From Acidihalobacter sp. (GTDB lineage: Bacteria; Pseudomonadota; Gammaproteobacteria; DSM-5130; Acidihalobacteraceae), in the NCBI GenBank assembly GCA_027013225.1, contig JALUXU010000009.1:1-64000 (forward strand): a stretch of 64,000 nt of DNA, in the 5' to 3' direction. Shown in pieces: positions 17,975 to 28,415 of the stretch. A model generated the notes under the pieces. The model had not been told where the DNA came from. It ran no database searches and saw only the letters and a program-made list of their open reading frames with translations. The position numbers were made by a program, and so were the translations under genes. Each line of letters begins with the position of its first letter. The stretch's first letter is position 1.

Positions 17975-19339
17975 ATGGCCTTCTCTCGATTTTCAGAGCA
18001 TTCCGGCGCGATGCCAACCATCGATAACTTGATCGTCGGCTTGGGGCGTACGGGACTTTCCGTGGCCAGATTTCTGGCCAGTCGAGGACACCTCTTCGCA
18101 GTGGCCGACAACCGCTTGCGGCCGCCTGGACTCGAAGCCTTGCGGGCGCAATGGCCTGAATGCGAGTTGCACCTCGGCGAGTTCGATTCCACGGTGTTTC
18201 AAAGGGCACGGCGATTGATTGTCAGCCCCGGTGTGGCTTTGTCGACTCCGAAAATCAAGCAAGCGCGAGCCAAAGGCGCCGAAATTCTCGGCGACATCGA
18301 GGTGTTCGCCCGAGAGAACAATGCGCCGGTGGCGGCTATCACCGGCTCTAACGGTAAAAGCACGGTGACGACATTATTGGGAGAAATGGCGCGCCAGGCA
18401 GGATTGAATGTCGCCGTCGGCGGCAATCTGGGTACGCCGGCTCTGGATTTTTTACAAATTGCCTCTTTGGATCTGATCGTTCTTGAGTTGTCGAGTTTCC
18501 AGTTGGAGACATGCGAGTCCCTCGCTTCGAAAGCGGCTGTCAACTTGAATATCAGTCCCGACCATCTCGATCGCTATGCCTCTCTGGATGCTTACGCTGC
18601 GGCCAAAGGACGAATCTATGTCCATGCCGAAAGAGGCGTTTTTAATCGCCAGGATTTATTGGCCAGGAAGTACCTCGGAAATACCGAAGCGCCGAGTTTT
18701 GGTTTGGATGCGCCGCCGAGGGACGAAGATTATGGGGTGATGGAGAGTAGGGGGGAGATCTACTTGGTCAAAGGGAGGGCTCCGCTGTTGCCCGCCTCGC
18801 AATTGCGCATCAAAGGCAGCCATAACTTGGCCAACGCGCTGGCAGCGCTTGCCATGGGGGCGTCGCTGGGTTTGCCGGAAGATGCCATGTTGACTGCCTT
18901 GAGACAGTTTCGTGGCTTGCCGCATCGTTGCCAATGGATCGGAAAACGCAGAGGGGTGGATTGGTTTGATGATTCCAAGGGAACCAATGTGGGCGCGACG
19001 ATGGCTGCCATCAAGGGTTTGGATGGTCCTTTGGTGCTGATCGCCGGAGGGCAAGGAAAAGGACAAGATTTCGGCCCCTTGCGTCAGGTGGCACAAGGGC
19101 GGCTGCGAGCGGTGGTCCTGATCGGTGAAGCGGCTGCTGAAATTGAGTCAGCGCTCGAAGGCGTTGCCCCCATACTTAAGGCCGAGGACATGCGCGAAGC
19201 CGTGAACCATGCCGCCTTCTATGCCCGCTCTGGAGACAATGTATTGCTTTCACCCGCCTGCGCGAGTTTCGATATGTTTCGTGATTATGCCGCTCGGGGA
19301 AAGGCGTTCTTTGAAGCATTCGAGGAATTGCCGGCATGA
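17975..19339 (+). CDS. murD: UDP-MurNAc-L-alanine--D-glutamate ligase MurD
   Basis: A 454-residue cytoplasmic Mur ligase adding D-Glu. N-terminal Rossmann motif NLIVGLGRTGLSVARFLA, P-loop AITGSNGKSTVTTLL near residue 122, and C-terminal VLLSPACASFDMFRDYAARG are diagnostic. The ATG at 17975 is preceded by AAGGTG at 17961-17966; a TTG six bases further up, overlapping the mraY stop, is a less likely start. It overlaps ftsW by four bases. Confidence 0.95.
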   Translation: MAFSRFSEHSGAMPTIDNLIVGLGRTGLSVARFLASRGHLFAVADNRLRPPGLEALRAQWPECELHLGEFDSTVFQRARRLIVSPGVALSTPKIKQARAKGAEILGDIEVFARENNAPVAAITGSNGKSTVTTLLGEMARQAGLNVAVGGNLGTPALDFLQIASLDLIVLELSSFQLETCESLASKAAVNLNISPDHLDRYASLDAYAAAKGRIYVHAERGVFNRQDLLARKYLGNTEAPSFGLDAPPRDEDYGVMESRGEIYLVKGRAPLLPASQLRIKGSHNLANALAALAMGASLGLPEDAMLTALRQFRGLPHRCQWIGKRRGVDWFDDSKGTNVGATMAAIKGLDGPLVLIAGGQGKGQDFGPLRQVAQGRLRAVVLIGEAAAEIESALEGVAPILKAEDMREAVNHAAFYARSGDNVLLSPACASFDMFRDYAARGKAFFEAFEELPA

Positions 19340-20595
19340 GTGAAAACCGGGTCCAAACCGGGAGAACGAGCTTGCAATCTTTGTTCGGTGCGCGCATCGA
19401 TGCGCCGCTGATGCTGGCTACGATTGCAATCGTCTGTTTCGGCCTGGTGATGCTGGCATCGGCTTCCATCAGCGTGGCGAGTCGGCTGACCGGTAATCCT
19501 TTTTACTACTTTGAACGCCAGGCAGTTTATGTGGTTTTGGGCTTTATTGCGGCGGTTTTTGTTTATCGCCTGCCTTTGGCGCTGTGGCAACGCGCGGGAA
19601 TGGGGCTTCTGCTATTGGCATGGGCCTTGCTGATTCTGGTGCTGTTGCCGCATGTCGGACATGTGGTTAATGGGAGCCAGCGCTGGATCGGGGCGGGGGT
19701 CATCAATATCCAGGTGTCCGAGCTTGCCAAGCTTTTCATTACCATTTATCTGGCCGGTTATCTGGTCAGGCGCCAGGATGAAGTGCGTGAGCGCTTCAGT
19801 GGTTTCGCCAAGCCCATGCTGGTGCTGGTGATTGCTGCGGCCGTTCTGCTGAAAGAACCCGATTACGGCAGCGCGGTGGTGCTGATGGCCATCGGCCTCG
19901 GTATGCTGTTTCTCGCCGGCGCCCGTTTGAGTCAATTTGGACTGTTTTTGGCACTGACCCTGGTTGCCGTGGCGCTTTTGGCAGTGAGTTCGCCCTATCG
20001 AGTGGCCCGTTTGACCAGTTTTATCGATCCTTGGGCTGATCCATACAATGCCGGATTCCAATTGACCCAGTCGCTGATCGCTATTGGCAGCGGCTCATGG
20101 TTCGGCGTGGGGTTGGGAGACAGCATCCAAAAGCTTTTCTATTTGCCCGAGTCCTACACGGATTTTTTGTTCGCGGTCATCGCCGAGGAGCTCGGACTTG
20201 TAGGCGTAATCGTTGTCATTGCTTTGTATGCCGTAGTTGTTTGGCGAAGCTTTATCATCGGTGCGCGGGCATTGAAGTCCGGCCTGCCGTTTGCGGCATA
20301 TTTGGCCTACGGTCTGGGTATGTGGCTGGGTATGCAGGCATTCATCAATATTGGGGTGAACATGGGTCTTTTGCCGACCAAGGGATTGACCTTGCCATTG
20401 ATGAGTTATGGCGGTAGTAGCATGGTGGTCAATTGCATGGCATTGGGTCTCTTGCAACGTATTCATCGGGAAACGGTGGAAATAGGTGCGTTACCAGTAG
20501 CTTCCAGAAAAGATTCTGGGCGGGAAACGGCCTCGCGAAAGCGCAAATCCCGGACGTCTGGAGACAGTCGCAGGGGGCAGCGGGAGGCGGCATGA
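19336..20595 (+). CDS. ftsW: Septal peptidoglycan glycosyltransferase FtsW
   Basis: A 419-residue SEDS-family polytopic membrane protein (about ten segments) that polymerises lipid II at the septum with FtsI. Family segments include LLKEPDYGSAVVLMAIGLG, ARLTSFIDPWADPYNAGFQ, FAVIAEELGLVG and the C-terminal INIGVNMGLLPTKGLTLPLMSYGGSS. After the last membrane segment there is a long basic tail (about 45 residues rich in Arg, Lys and Ser). It overlaps murD and murG by a few bases. Confidence 0.96.
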   Translation: MSENRVQTGRTSLQSLFGARIDAPLMLATIAIVCFGLVMLASASISVASRLTGNPFYYFERQAVYVVLGFIAAVFVYRLPLALWQRAGMGLLLLAWALLILVLLPHVGHVVNGSQRWIGAGVINIQVSELAKLFITIYLAGYLVRRQDEVRERFSGFAKPMLVLVIAAAVLLKEPDYGSAVVLMAIGLGMLFLAGARLSQFGLFLALTLVAVALLAVSSPYRVARLTSFIDPWADPYNAGFQLTQSLIAIGSGSWFGVGLGDSIQKLFYLPESYTDFLFAVIAEELGLVGVIVVIALYAVVVWRSFIIGARALKSGLPFAAYLAYGLGMWLGMQAFINIGVNMGLLPTKGLTLPLMSYGGSSMVVNCMALGLLQRIHRETVEIGALPVASRKDSGRETASRKRKSRTSGDSRRGQREAA

Positions 20596-21689
20596 ACGCG
20601 AAACGGCCAATCATGATTATGGCAGGCGGCACCGGCGGGCATATTTTTCCCGCGCTGGCGGTGGCCTCTGTTTTGCGCCATCGTGGTGAAGATCTCGTTT
20701 GGCTGGGGACCCGCCGCGGGCTGGAGGCGAAGTTGGTTCCAGCTGAAGGAATAAAGATGGAATGGATCGAGATCGTCGGTCTGCGTGGCAAAGGCTGGCG
20801 CGACCGGTTGTTTGCGCCATTCCGTCTTGGTTTGGCGTTGTTGCAGTCACTGCGCATTTTGCGGCTCACGCGGCCAAAAGTCGTTCTGGGATTTGGAGGG
20901 TATGTTTCCGGTCCATGTGGATTGATGGCCGCTGTCACTCGTATTCCCCTGGTGTTACATGAACAAAATGCTGTTCCCGGATTGACGAATCGTCTCCTCG
21001 CGCGTTTTGCCAGCCGCGTGTTCACCGGTTTCCCGGTGGCTTTGCCCGGCAGTGATGCGAACAGGGAATTCAGTGGAAATCCCATACGCCCGGAGATTGC
21101 TTCTCTGCCTGAGCCGTCTGTACGCATGAAGGAACGACAGGGGCCTTTGCGGGTGTTGGTATTGGGTGGTAGCCAGGGCGCCATGAGTCTCAATCGGATC
21201 GTGCCGGCAGCCTTGGCGCGACTGCCGGCGGCGCTTCGGCCAGAGGTTTGGCATCAAGCGGGTGAGCGTCACATGGTCGCTGCCGAGTCAGCTTATGAGA
21301 AAGCCGAGGTGGCAGCGCGCGTGGTCCCTTTTGTGAGCGATATGGCAAAGGCCTATGGCTGGGCGGATCTGGTGATTTGCCGCTCGGGTGCCCTGACCGT
21401 TGCCGAACTGGCCGCTGCCGGCGTGGCTTCTTTGTTGGTTCCTTTTCCGCATGCGGTAGACGATCATCAATATTTTAACGGCAATTATCTGGTAACCGCC
21501 GGCGCGGCGAGAATGTTGCTGGAATCTGAGCTGACGGACGTGCTGTTGGCGAGAGAATTGACCGATCTGCTCGACCGCCCGCGATTGATGGCGATGGCCG
21601 TCAAGGCGCGAAATCTGGCCCACCTGGATGCAGCGGAACGAATCGCTATGGCGTGCATGCAGTTGGGTAACGATGGGAGGGTGGCATGA
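20592..21689 (+). CDS. murG: UDP-GlcNAc:lipid I N-acetylglucosaminyltransferase MurG
   Basis: A 365-residue GT-B glycosyltransferase, peripheral on the inner membrane, that converts lipid I to lipid II. G-loops [14 protein letters not shown] near residue 11 and GFGGYVSGP near residue 100, and the UDP-GlcNAc site [15 protein letters not shown] near residue 263 are present. The frame extends upstream inside ftsW; the ATG at 20592 was chosen because it gives the conserved N-terminus and a GGGAGG ribosome site. Confidence 0.96.
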   Translation: MNAKRPIMIMAGGTGGHIFPALAVASVLRHRGEDLVWLGTRRGLEAKLVPAEGIKMEWIEIVGLRGKGWRDRLFAPFRLGLALLQSLRILRLTRPKVVLGFGGYVSGPCGLMAAVTRIPLVLHEQNAVPGLTNRLLARFASRVFTGFPVALPGSDANREFSGNPIRPEIASLPEPSVRMKERQGPLRVLVLGGSQGAMSLNRIVPAALARLPAALRPEVWHQAGERHMVAAESAYEKAEVAARVVPFVSDMAKAYGWADLVICRSGALTVAELAAAGVASLLVPFPHAVDDHQYFNGNYLVTAGAARMLLESELTDVLLARELTDLLDRPRLMAMAVKARNLAHLDAAERIAMACMQLGNDGRVA

Positions 21690-23107
21690 ATCGGCTGCGG
21701 GAACATATGGCGATGCGGCGCATCCGAAGAATACATTTCGTCGGTATCGGCGGAGCGGGGATGGGGGGTATCGCTGAAATCCTAGCAAATCTCGGCTATG
21801 AGATAAGCGGTTCGGATCAGGCGAACAACGCGATGACGCGGCGTTTGCGTGATCTTGGCGTCACGGTTTATCAAGGTCATGCGCCTCGGCAGGTAGCGGG
21901 CGCAGACGTAGTCGTGGTGTCGAGTGCGATTCGTGCCGACAATCCCGAAGTCGAAGCGGCTCGTGAGGCCCGCATTCCCGTAGTGCGGCGAGCGGAAATG
22001 CTGGCGGAACTCATGCGCTTCCGGTACGGCATTGCGGTGGCCGGCACGCATGGAAAGACCACTACGACCAGTCTGGTGGCCAGCCTGCTGGCGGAAGGCA
22101 AGCTTGATCCCACCTTCATCATTGGTGGCCGTCTCAACAGCACCGCCACCCATTCCCGTCTGGGAGACAGCCCGTATCTGGTGGCTGAGGCCGATGAAAG
22201 TGACGCCTCCTTTCTTCATTTGCAACCTATGATCGCTATCGTCACGAATATCGATGCGGATCATTTGGCCACCTATGGCGGAGAGTATGCCGAACTCGAG
22301 CGGGTCTTCGTCGAATTCCTGCAGCATTTGCCCTTCTACGGACTGGCCGTTTTGTGTGCAGACGACTTCGGTATCCAGCATGTGCAGGACAAGATCAACC
22401 GCCCACAGATCACTTACGGGATAGAAAAACCGGCAGATATCTGGGCGGATAAAATCATCAACCAGGGAACTCGCACGCGTTTTGAGGTGCATTTTGCAGA
22501 CAAAGATATGCCGCTTGAGGTGGAACTCAATCTGCCCGGGCGTCACAACGTTCTCAATGCGCTGGGAGCGATTGCCGTGGCTCATGAGTTGGGTGTCGAT
22601 GGGGCCGCTATTCAACGGGCGCTAGCGGGTTTCCAGGGAATCGGCCGACGTTTCCAGGTCGCCGGCGAAATTGTCACCTCCGCCGGCCAGATATTACTGG
22701 TGGATGATTATGGACATCATCCCACCGAAATCGCCGCAACCTTGGGCGCTGCTCGTGCCGCCTGGCCCACGCGCCGCTTGGTGGTTGCTTTCCAGCCGCA
22801 TCGCTTTTCCCGTACCCGAGACCTGTTCGAAGACTTCGTCAATGTGCTTAGCGAAGCCGATGCGTTGCTCCTGATGGAGGTGTATTCCGCTGGCGAGCCT
22901 CCTGTACCTAACGCCGATGGTCGCAGTCTGGCGCGTGCCATCCGTGCCCGAGGCCGGGTGGAACCGGTGTTCATCGGGGATATCGAGTCGCTTCCCACGG
23001 CTTTGCTGGATGTAATCGAAGAGGGCGATGTGGTACTAACCCTGGGCGCAGGATCCATTGGTCAGGTGGCACAGGGATTGGCAACGGCGTTGGAGGTGAA
23101 GCGATGA
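21686..23107 (+). CDS. murC: UDP-N-acetylmuramate--L-alanine ligase MurC
   Basis: A 473-residue cytoplasmic Mur ligase adding L-Ala, the first amino acid of the stem peptide. N-terminal [18 protein letters not shown] near residue 15, P-loop [18 protein letters not shown] near residue 115, [14 protein letters not shown] near residue 170 and [14 protein letters not shown] near residue 345 are diagnostic. It overlaps murG and murB by four bases. Confidence 0.96.
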   Translation: MNRLREHMAMRRIRRIHFVGIGGAGMGGIAEILANLGYEISGSDQANNAMTRRLRDLGVTVYQGHAPRQVAGADVVVVSSAIRADNPEVEAAREARIPVVRRAEMLAELMRFRYGIAVAGTHGKTTTTSLVASLLAEGKLDPTFIIGGRLNSTATHSRLGDSPYLVAEADESDASFLHLQPMIAIVTNIDADHLATYGGEYAELERVFVEFLQHLPFYGLAVLCADDFGIQHVQDKINRPQITYGIEKPADIWADKIINQGTRTRFEVHFADKDMPLEVELNLPGRHNVLNALGAIAVAHELGVDGAAIQRALAGFQGIGRRFQVAGEIVTSAGQILLVDDYGHHPTEIAATLGAARAAWPTRRLVVAFQPHRFSRTRDLFEDFVNVLSEADALLLMEVYSAGEPPVPNADGRSLARAIRARGRVEPVFIGDIESLPTALLDVIEEGDVVLTLGAGSIGQVAQGLATALEVKR

Positions 23108-24027
23108 ACGTGCCTGCCGATAAGTATCCCATTCGCGGAGAAATCAAATGGGATGCGCCTTTGGCCAGTTTAACCAGTTGGCGCGTTGGTGGTCGGGCCG
23201 ATTGTCTCTACAAACCGGCCGATCTCCGGGACTTGCAAATGTTTTTGCAGCTAGAGTTGGGTAAAAAGCCGCATCTCTGGGTCGGTCTTGGAAGCAATCT
23301 GCTGGTCAGGGACGGCGGTGTGCGCGGCACTGTGGTGGTTCCGCATGGGGGATTGTCCGCTCTTGAGAGAGAGGGCGGATCCATTTGGGCGCAAGCCGGG
23401 GTGCCATGCGCCAAGCTGGCGCGTTTTGCCGCCCATGCCGGTTTGCAAGGCGGGGAATTTCTGGCGGGTATTCCGGGTACGGTCGGGGGAGCGCTGGCAA
23501 TGAACGCGGGTGCCTTCGGAGGTGAGACTTGGTCACTGGTGCGCCGGGTAAGTGTGATCGATCATAACGGAAGCCTGAAGACGCTTGATGCGAGCGCTTT
23601 TGAGATCGCTTACCGACAGGTTCGACTCAAGGAAGCCCGCGGCCCGCTTTGGTTCGTAGCCGCGGAATTTGAATTCACCGCGGGCGAAGATCCGGCCGTT
23701 TTGCGGCAACGCATACGCCGCTTGCTCGCCCAGCGCGCCGAGAGCCAGCCGACTGGGGTGGCTTCATGTGGCTCAGTGTTCCGGAATCCCCCTGGTGACC
23801 ATGCCGGTCGTCTGATTGAGGCAGCCGGTCTTAAAGGTTTGCGCGTGGGCGGTGCTGAGGTCTCGGAAAAACACGCCAATTTCATTATTAATCGCGGCAA
23901 CGCCACGGCGCATGACATTGAGGCGCTCATCAAAGAGATTCAAGCGCGTGTTGAGTCGCGATTCGGCGTCCTTCTGCAACCGGAAGTGCGCATCGTGGGA
24001 GAGCCGGGGGTGATCAATGAACTGTGA
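23104..24027 (+). CDS. murB: UDP-N-acetylenolpyruvoylglucosamine reductase MurB
   Basis: A 307-residue FAD enzyme reducing UDP-GlcNAc-enolpyruvate to UDP-MurNAc with NADPH. The FAD-binding [14 protein letters not shown] near residue 20 and [15 protein letters not shown] near residue 60, [20 protein letters not shown] near residue 123, and the catalytic-serine segment [13 protein letters not shown] near residue 220 are visible. Its length and lack of the long E. coli-type insert suggest a type II MurB. It overlaps ddl by eleven bases. Confidence 0.95.
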   Translation: MNVPADKYPIRGEIKWDAPLASLTSWRVGGRADCLYKPADLRDLQMFLQLELGKKPHLWVGLGSNLLVRDGGVRGTVVVPHGGLSALEREGGSIWAQAGVPCAKLARFAAHAGLQGGEFLAGIPGTVGGALAMNAGAFGGETWSLVRRVSVIDHNGSLKTLDASAFEIAYRQVRLKEARGPLWFVAAEFEFTAGEDPAVLRQRIRRLLAQRAESQPTGVASCGSVFRNPPGDHAGRLIEAAGLKGLRVGGAEVSEKHANFIINRGNATAHDIEALIKEIQARVESRFGVLLQPEVRIVGEPGVINEL

Positions 24028-24982
24028 ATCGCACATGGCGTTTTCCCGCGCCCGGCGCCTGGGTCGCGTGGGCGTCCTTATGGGCGGATGGTCTGCAGAA
24101 CGCGAAGTGTCACTGCAAAGTGGCGAGACCGTACTTGCCGCTTTGCGACAAATCGGCGTGGACGCGGTAGCCATTGACCTTCGTCAAGAATCCGCCATAG
24201 AGCAAATCACGCAGGGCCATTTCGATCGCTGTTTTATTCTTGTGCATGGTACGGGAGGTGAAGACGGCACCTTACAGGGCGTACTCGAATTGCTGGGCAT
24301 CCCTTATACGGGCAGCGGCGTGCTGGGGTCGGCTCTGGGCATGGATAAATGGCGCTGCAAACAGCTTTGGCGGGCACAGGGCTTGCCGGTGGTGCCGGGC
24401 GAGCTATTGCAGGACGTTGACAATGAGGAGGCAATCGTTGCGCGCCTGGGATTGCCGCTGTTTGTAAAGCCTTCCAGAGAGGGCTCCAGTGTCGGCGTCA
24501 CCAAGGTAAAGCATTCTTGGGAATTGTCCGAGGCTTACCGCATTGCCGCAAGGTTTCACGGCGAAGTCATGGTCGAGCCGGCGCTAACCGGCGGGGATTA
24601 CACCATAGCCATCCTGGGTGATGAAGCGCTTCCAGCGATACGCATCGAACCGGCTAGCGAGTTCTATGACTATGCGGCCAAATACAGCCGTGACGATACA
24701 CGTTATTTTTGCCCATGCGAATTGTCTGAGTCTGAAGAGAAAGCGCTTCGAGAACTCGCGTTGAACGCATTTTCCGCTGTCAGCGGCCGTGGATGGGGTC
24801 GGGTCGATTTTTTATTCGATGCCAGCGGCAAACCATTTCTAGCCGAAGTCAACACGGTTCCTGGTATGACGGCGCATAGTCTGGTGCCGATGGCGGCACG
24901 CGCTGCGGGCATGGATATGCCTGAACTGGCGATGAAAATTCTTGAGCAAACCTTGTCGCTCGGAGTGGGCAATGAAGTATGA
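24017..24982 (+). CDS. ddl: D-alanine--D-alanine ligase
   Basis: A 321-residue ATP-grasp enzyme making D-Ala-D-Ala for MurF. Motifs: GVLMGGWSAEREVSLQSGE near the N-terminus, HGTGGEDGTLQGVLELLGIPYTGS near residue 76, KPSREGSSVGVTKV near residue 152, and FLAEVNTVPGMTAHSLVP near residue 274. The ATG at 24017 overlaps the end of murB and follows a G-rich ribosome site; the ATG at 24035 is a possible alternative. The ddlB-type position before ftsQ is standard. Confidence 0.95.
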   Translation: MNCESHMAFSRARRLGRVGVLMGGWSAEREVSLQSGETVLAALRQIGVDAVAIDLRQESAIEQITQGHFDRCFILVHGTGGEDGTLQGVLELLGIPYTGSGVLGSALGMDKWRCKQLWRAQGLPVVPGELLQDVDNEEAIVARLGLPLFVKPSREGSSVGVTKVKHSWELSEAYRIAARFHGEVMVEPALTGGDYTIAILGDEALPAIRIEPASEFYDYAAKYSRDDTRYFCPCELSESEEKALRELALNAFSAVSGRGWGRVDFLFDASGKPFLAEVNTVPGMTAHSLVPMAARAAGMDMPELAMKILEQTLSLGVGNEV

Positions 24983-25803
24983 GGGTTTTTGGGGCAAGGA
25001 AAAAGGCGGTTCCGAGAAAAGCCGCGCGTCCCAGGGGCAGAGTTCCCCCAAAAGGGGCGTTGTGGGAAAACGTGCGCGCTTGGTTATCAGGCGCACTTGC
25101 CGCGCTCTTCTTCGTGGTTTTGGTGGTTTTTGGCCTACGCACGTGGCAATGGCTCATGGCGCCGACAACGCTTCCCGTACGCCATGTCATCATCACTGGG
25201 CAACTTGCGCATTTGAGCAAGGCGAAGTTGCGCCGGATCGTCGACCAGAATCTGCGAGCAGGTTTCTTCGGCGTGAATTTGCATGCCATTTCGCAAGCGC
25301 TGGATGCCTTGCCTTGGGTGGCCAATGCGCGTGTTCGCAGAATTTGGCCGGACGCATTGCAGATTCGTATCGAAGAGCAGCGCCCTGTGGCGACATGGGA
25401 TGGCGTGGCTCTGCTGAACGCATCCGGTCAGGTGTTCAAGCCTTCTCGCGATACTTTCCCCGAACATTTACCGGCCTTGTCGGGTCCGGCAGGCAAGGAG
25501 AGTGAATTGGTGAAGCGGTATTTTGCAGTCAGGAAATTGTTTGTTTCTGCCGGGCTTGAAGTGAAAAGCTTGCATGAAAACGCAAGACGCGCTTTTAGCC
25601 TTGAATTGAGCAACGGAATCGAGGTCATCATCGGGCGTGACTGGAGATTGGCGCGAATGAAGAAAATGTTGGCCGTCTATCGGCGGCTTCTGAGTCAAAA
25701 AACCTCGGCAATAGCGCGTATAGATCTACGTTATCCGAACGGATTTTCCATTGCCTGGAAGAAAGCTTATGCCACATCGAACAAAACAGCAGGGGGGCAG
25801 TGA
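24979..25803 (+). CDS. ftsQ: Cell division protein FtsQ
   Basis: A 274-residue bitopic inner-membrane protein: a basic cytoplasmic tail of about 35 residues, one membrane segment (about 37-57), a POTRA domain (VRHVIITGQLAHLSKAKLRR and following), and the beta domain with LPWVANARVRRIWPDALQ. FtsQ recruits FtsL/FtsB to the septum. It overlaps the ddl stop by four bases and ends where ftsA begins. Confidence 0.94.
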   Translation: MRVFGARKKAVPRKAARPRGRVPPKGALWENVRAWLSGALAALFFVVLVVFGLRTWQWLMAPTTLPVRHVIITGQLAHLSKAKLRRIVDQNLRAGFFGVNLHAISQALDALPWVANARVRRIWPDALQIRIEEQRPVATWDGVALLNASGQVFKPSRDTFPEHLPALSGPAGKESELVKRYFAVRKLFVSAGLEVKSLHENARRAFSLELSNGIEVIIGRDWRLARMKKMLAVYRRLLSQKTSAIARIDLRYPNGFSIAWKKAYATSNKTAGGQ

Positions 25804-25805
25804 TC

Positions 25806-27044
25806 ATGGCCAAACGTGCAGAGCCGGGAATGATCGTCGGGTTGGACATTGGCACATCCAAGGTCGTCGCGATCGTAGGCGAAGTCAATGCTGAAGGTGA
25901 AATCGATATCGTCGGGATTGGGTCGCATCCTTCGCGTGGTTTGAAAAAGGGCGTAGTGGTGAATATTGAATCCACGGTGCAATCGATGCAGCGTGCTGTG
26001 GAAGAGGCGGAATTGATGGCCGGCGTGCAGATTCATTCAGTGTATGCAGGGATCGCCGGGAGTCATGTTCGCAGCCTTAATTCGCATGGGATCGTGGCCA
26101 TCAAGGACAAGGAGGTCACTGCCGGCGACGTGGATCGCGTCATGGATGCCGCTAGAGCAGTGGCGATACCCGCCGATCAGCAGATCCTGCATGTGCTGGC
26201 ACAGGAGTTCATTATCGACGAGCAGGAAGGCATCCATGAACCCGTAGGTATGTCAGGGGTGCGCCTGGAAGCCAAGGTGCATGTGGTCACGGGTGCCGTG
26301 AGCGCGGCGCAGAACATCGTTAAATGCGTACAGCGATGCGGCTTGGAGGTCGAAGACATCATTCTCGAACAATTGGCGTCCAGCCATTCTGTCTTGACAG
26401 AGGATGAAAAGGAGTTGGGTATCTGTCTGGTCGATATCGGCGGCGGCACAACGGACATTGCCGTATTCGCCGGCGGAGCCATTCGCCACTCGGCGGTGAT
26501 TCCCATCGCCGGTGATCAGGTGACCAATGATATAGCCGTGGCTTTGCGCACCCCCACTCAGCACGCCGAAGAAATCAAGATCAAGTATGCCTGCGCTTTG
26601 CGCCAGCTGGCCAATCCGGATGAGACGATCGAAGTGCCCAGTGTAGGTGACAGGCCATCGCGACGATTGTCCCGGCAGACACTGGCCGAAGTGGTTGAGC
26701 CGAGATATGAGGAACTTCTTTCATTGGTACAGGCTGAGCTTAGAAGGAGCGGCTACGAAGACGTGGTGGCTGCCGGTATCGTTTTGACGGGCGGTTCTTC
26801 GAAGATGGAAGGAGTGATCGATCTGGCGGAAGAGGTTTTTCATATGCCTGTCCGTCTAGGGGTGCCGCAATACGTCGGTGGACTGGTCGACGTGGTGCGA
26901 AACCCTATTCATGCAACAGGCGTAGGTTTGATTCTGTACGGCAATCGGCATCGTTCGGAGGGATGGCCGACAAAAGTCCATTCAGGCAGGTCGCAGCAAG
27001 GTTTGCTGTGGAGAATGAAACGTTGGTTTCAAGGTCAATTTTGA
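25806..27044 (+). CDS. ftsA: Cell division protein FtsA
   Basis: A 412-residue actin-like ATPase that tethers FtsZ to the membrane. Phosphate-1 motif GLDIGTSKVVAIVGE near the N-terminus, phosphate-2 LVDIGGGTTDIAVF near residue 205, adenosine motif GIVLTGGSSKMEG near residue 322, and a C-terminal amphipathic membrane-targeting helix (GLLWRMKRWFQGQF). The ATG at 25806 behind GGGGGG is preferred; a GTG two codons upstream overlaps the ftsQ stop. Confidence 0.96.
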   Translation: MAKRAEPGMIVGLDIGTSKVVAIVGEVNAEGEIDIVGIGSHPSRGLKKGVVVNIESTVQSMQRAVEEAELMAGVQIHSVYAGIAGSHVRSLNSHGIVAIKDKEVTAGDVDRVMDAARAVAIPADQQILHVLAQEFIIDEQEGIHEPVGMSGVRLEAKVHVVTGAVSAAQNIVKCVQRCGLEVEDIILEQLASSHSVLTEDEKELGICLVDIGGGTTDIAVFAGGAIRHSAVIPIAGDQVTNDIAVALRTPTQHAEEIKIKYACALRQLANPDETIEVPSVGDRPSRRLSRQTLAEVVEPRYEELLSLVQAELRRSGYEDVVAAGIVLTGGSSKMEGVIDLAEEVFHMPVRLGVPQYVGGLVDVVRNPIHATGVGLILYGNRHRSEGWPTKVHSGRSQQGLLWRMKRWFQGQF

Positions 27045-27079
27045 ACAAATAGTCCCAAGCGGGCAAAGGAGAGTGCGTT

Positions 27080-28231
27080 ATGTTTGAGCTGGTAGATTCG
27101 TTTTCACAAAATGCCGTAATCAAGGTCGTTGGTGTCGGCGGAGGCGGCGGCAATGCCGTACAACATATGGTGAATGCCAACATCGAGGGTGTGGAATTCA
27201 TTTGCGCCAATACAGATGCCCAAGCGCTTAAGAACAGTGCCGCGAAAACGGTGCTGCAACTGGGCACCACCATCACCAAGGGTTTAGGGGCGGGCGCGAA
27301 TCCTGAACTCGGTCGCCAGGCCGCAATGGAGGATCGTGAACGCATCCGCGAGGTGATAGAGGGAGCCGATATGCTGTTTATCACTGCCGGCATGGGGGGT
27401 GGCACCGGCACAGGGGGTGCTCCGGTCATCGCGCAGATTGCTCGAGAGCTCGGTATCCTGACCGTTGCCGTCATTACCAAGCCATTCCCCTTCGAGGGCA
27501 AGCGACGTATGGAAGCGGCTAAGAATGGGATAGAAGAATTGGGGAAACATGTGGATTCGCTAATCACGATTCCGAATGAGAAGTTGTTGACCTCTCTTGG
27601 CAAAGGCATTACTTTGCTTGATGCCTTCAAAGCGGCGAATGACGTGCTCTACGGTGCCGTGCAAGGTATCGCTGAGTTGATTACGCGCCCGGGTTTGATC
27701 AATGTTGACTTTGCCGACGTACGCACAGTGATGTCGGAAATGGGGATGGCGATGATGGGCAGCGGTTCGGGCAGCGGCGAAGAGCGTGCGCGCAAAGCGG
27801 CCCAGGCCGCCATTTCCAGTCCCCTGCTGGAAGACGTGAATATCGCCGGCGCCAAGGGGATTCTTGTTAATGTCACCGCGGGCCTCGATTTCACCATGGA
27901 AGAGTTTGAGGTCATCGGCTCGGAAATCGAAGCCTTGGGCCAAAGTGATGCCAATGTTGTGATCGGTACGGTGATTGATCCAGACATGGAAAACGAAATT
28001 CGGGTGACGCTCGTTGCTACTGGGCTCGGGCCCAAGTTGGCTGTGGCAGAGGTGCCGCCGTCGCCTTTCACGGAAACGAAAGCTGACGGCCGAATCGACT
28101 ACAAGGATCTGGCCAAGCCGACTGTGATGCGGCGATCCCAGCGAATGGAAGGGGGCGGCTCTGCCGCGCCGGACTATAGCAGAGCGGATTATCTGGATAT
28201 TCCAGCCTTTTTGCGCAAACAAGCCGACTGA
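27080..28231 (+). CDS. ftsZ: Cell division protein FtsZ
   Basis: A 383-residue tubulin-like GTPase forming the Z ring. N-terminal VIKVVGVGGGGGNAVQHM, the tubulin signature GMGGGTGTGGAPVIA near residue 104, the T7 loop LINVDFADVRTVM near residue 206, and a C-terminal FtsA/ZipA-binding peptide DYLDIPAFLRKQAD. A strong AAGGAGAG ribosome site lies just before the ATG, separated from ftsA by 35 bases, as expected for a highly expressed gene. Confidence 0.98.
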   Translation: MFELVDSFSQNAVIKVVGVGGGGGNAVQHMVNANIEGVEFICANTDAQALKNSAAKTVLQLGTTITKGLGAGANPELGRQAAMEDRERIREVIEGADMLFITAGMGGGTGTGGAPVIAQIARELGILTVAVITKPFPFEGKRRMEAAKNGIEELGKHVDSLITIPNEKLLTSLGKGITLLDAFKAANDVLYGAVQGIAELITRPGLINVDFADVRTVMSEMGMAMMGSGSGSGEERARKAAQAAISSPLLEDVNIAGAKGILVNVTAGLDFTMEEFEVIGSEIEALGQSDANVVIGTVIDPDMENEIRVTLVATGLGPKLAVAEVPPSPFTETKADGRIDYKDLAKPTVMRRSQRMEGGGSAAPDYSRADYLDIPAFLRKQAD

Positions 28232-28415
28232 TCAAAAATGGCCCAACCAGACTGGGTGTGCACGAAATGTGCATGGAATAGGTGCGACACTTATTCCAGC
28301 TGGGTTAAGATTGCCGGCTAAAAAGCTTAGCCAACGATTTTCCGTGCTTGGATTTCTAGATTGTTGTCCTGTGGGTGCGGTGCCGTCTGGCTAAGGAGAC
28401 TAAAAGGTGTGAAAT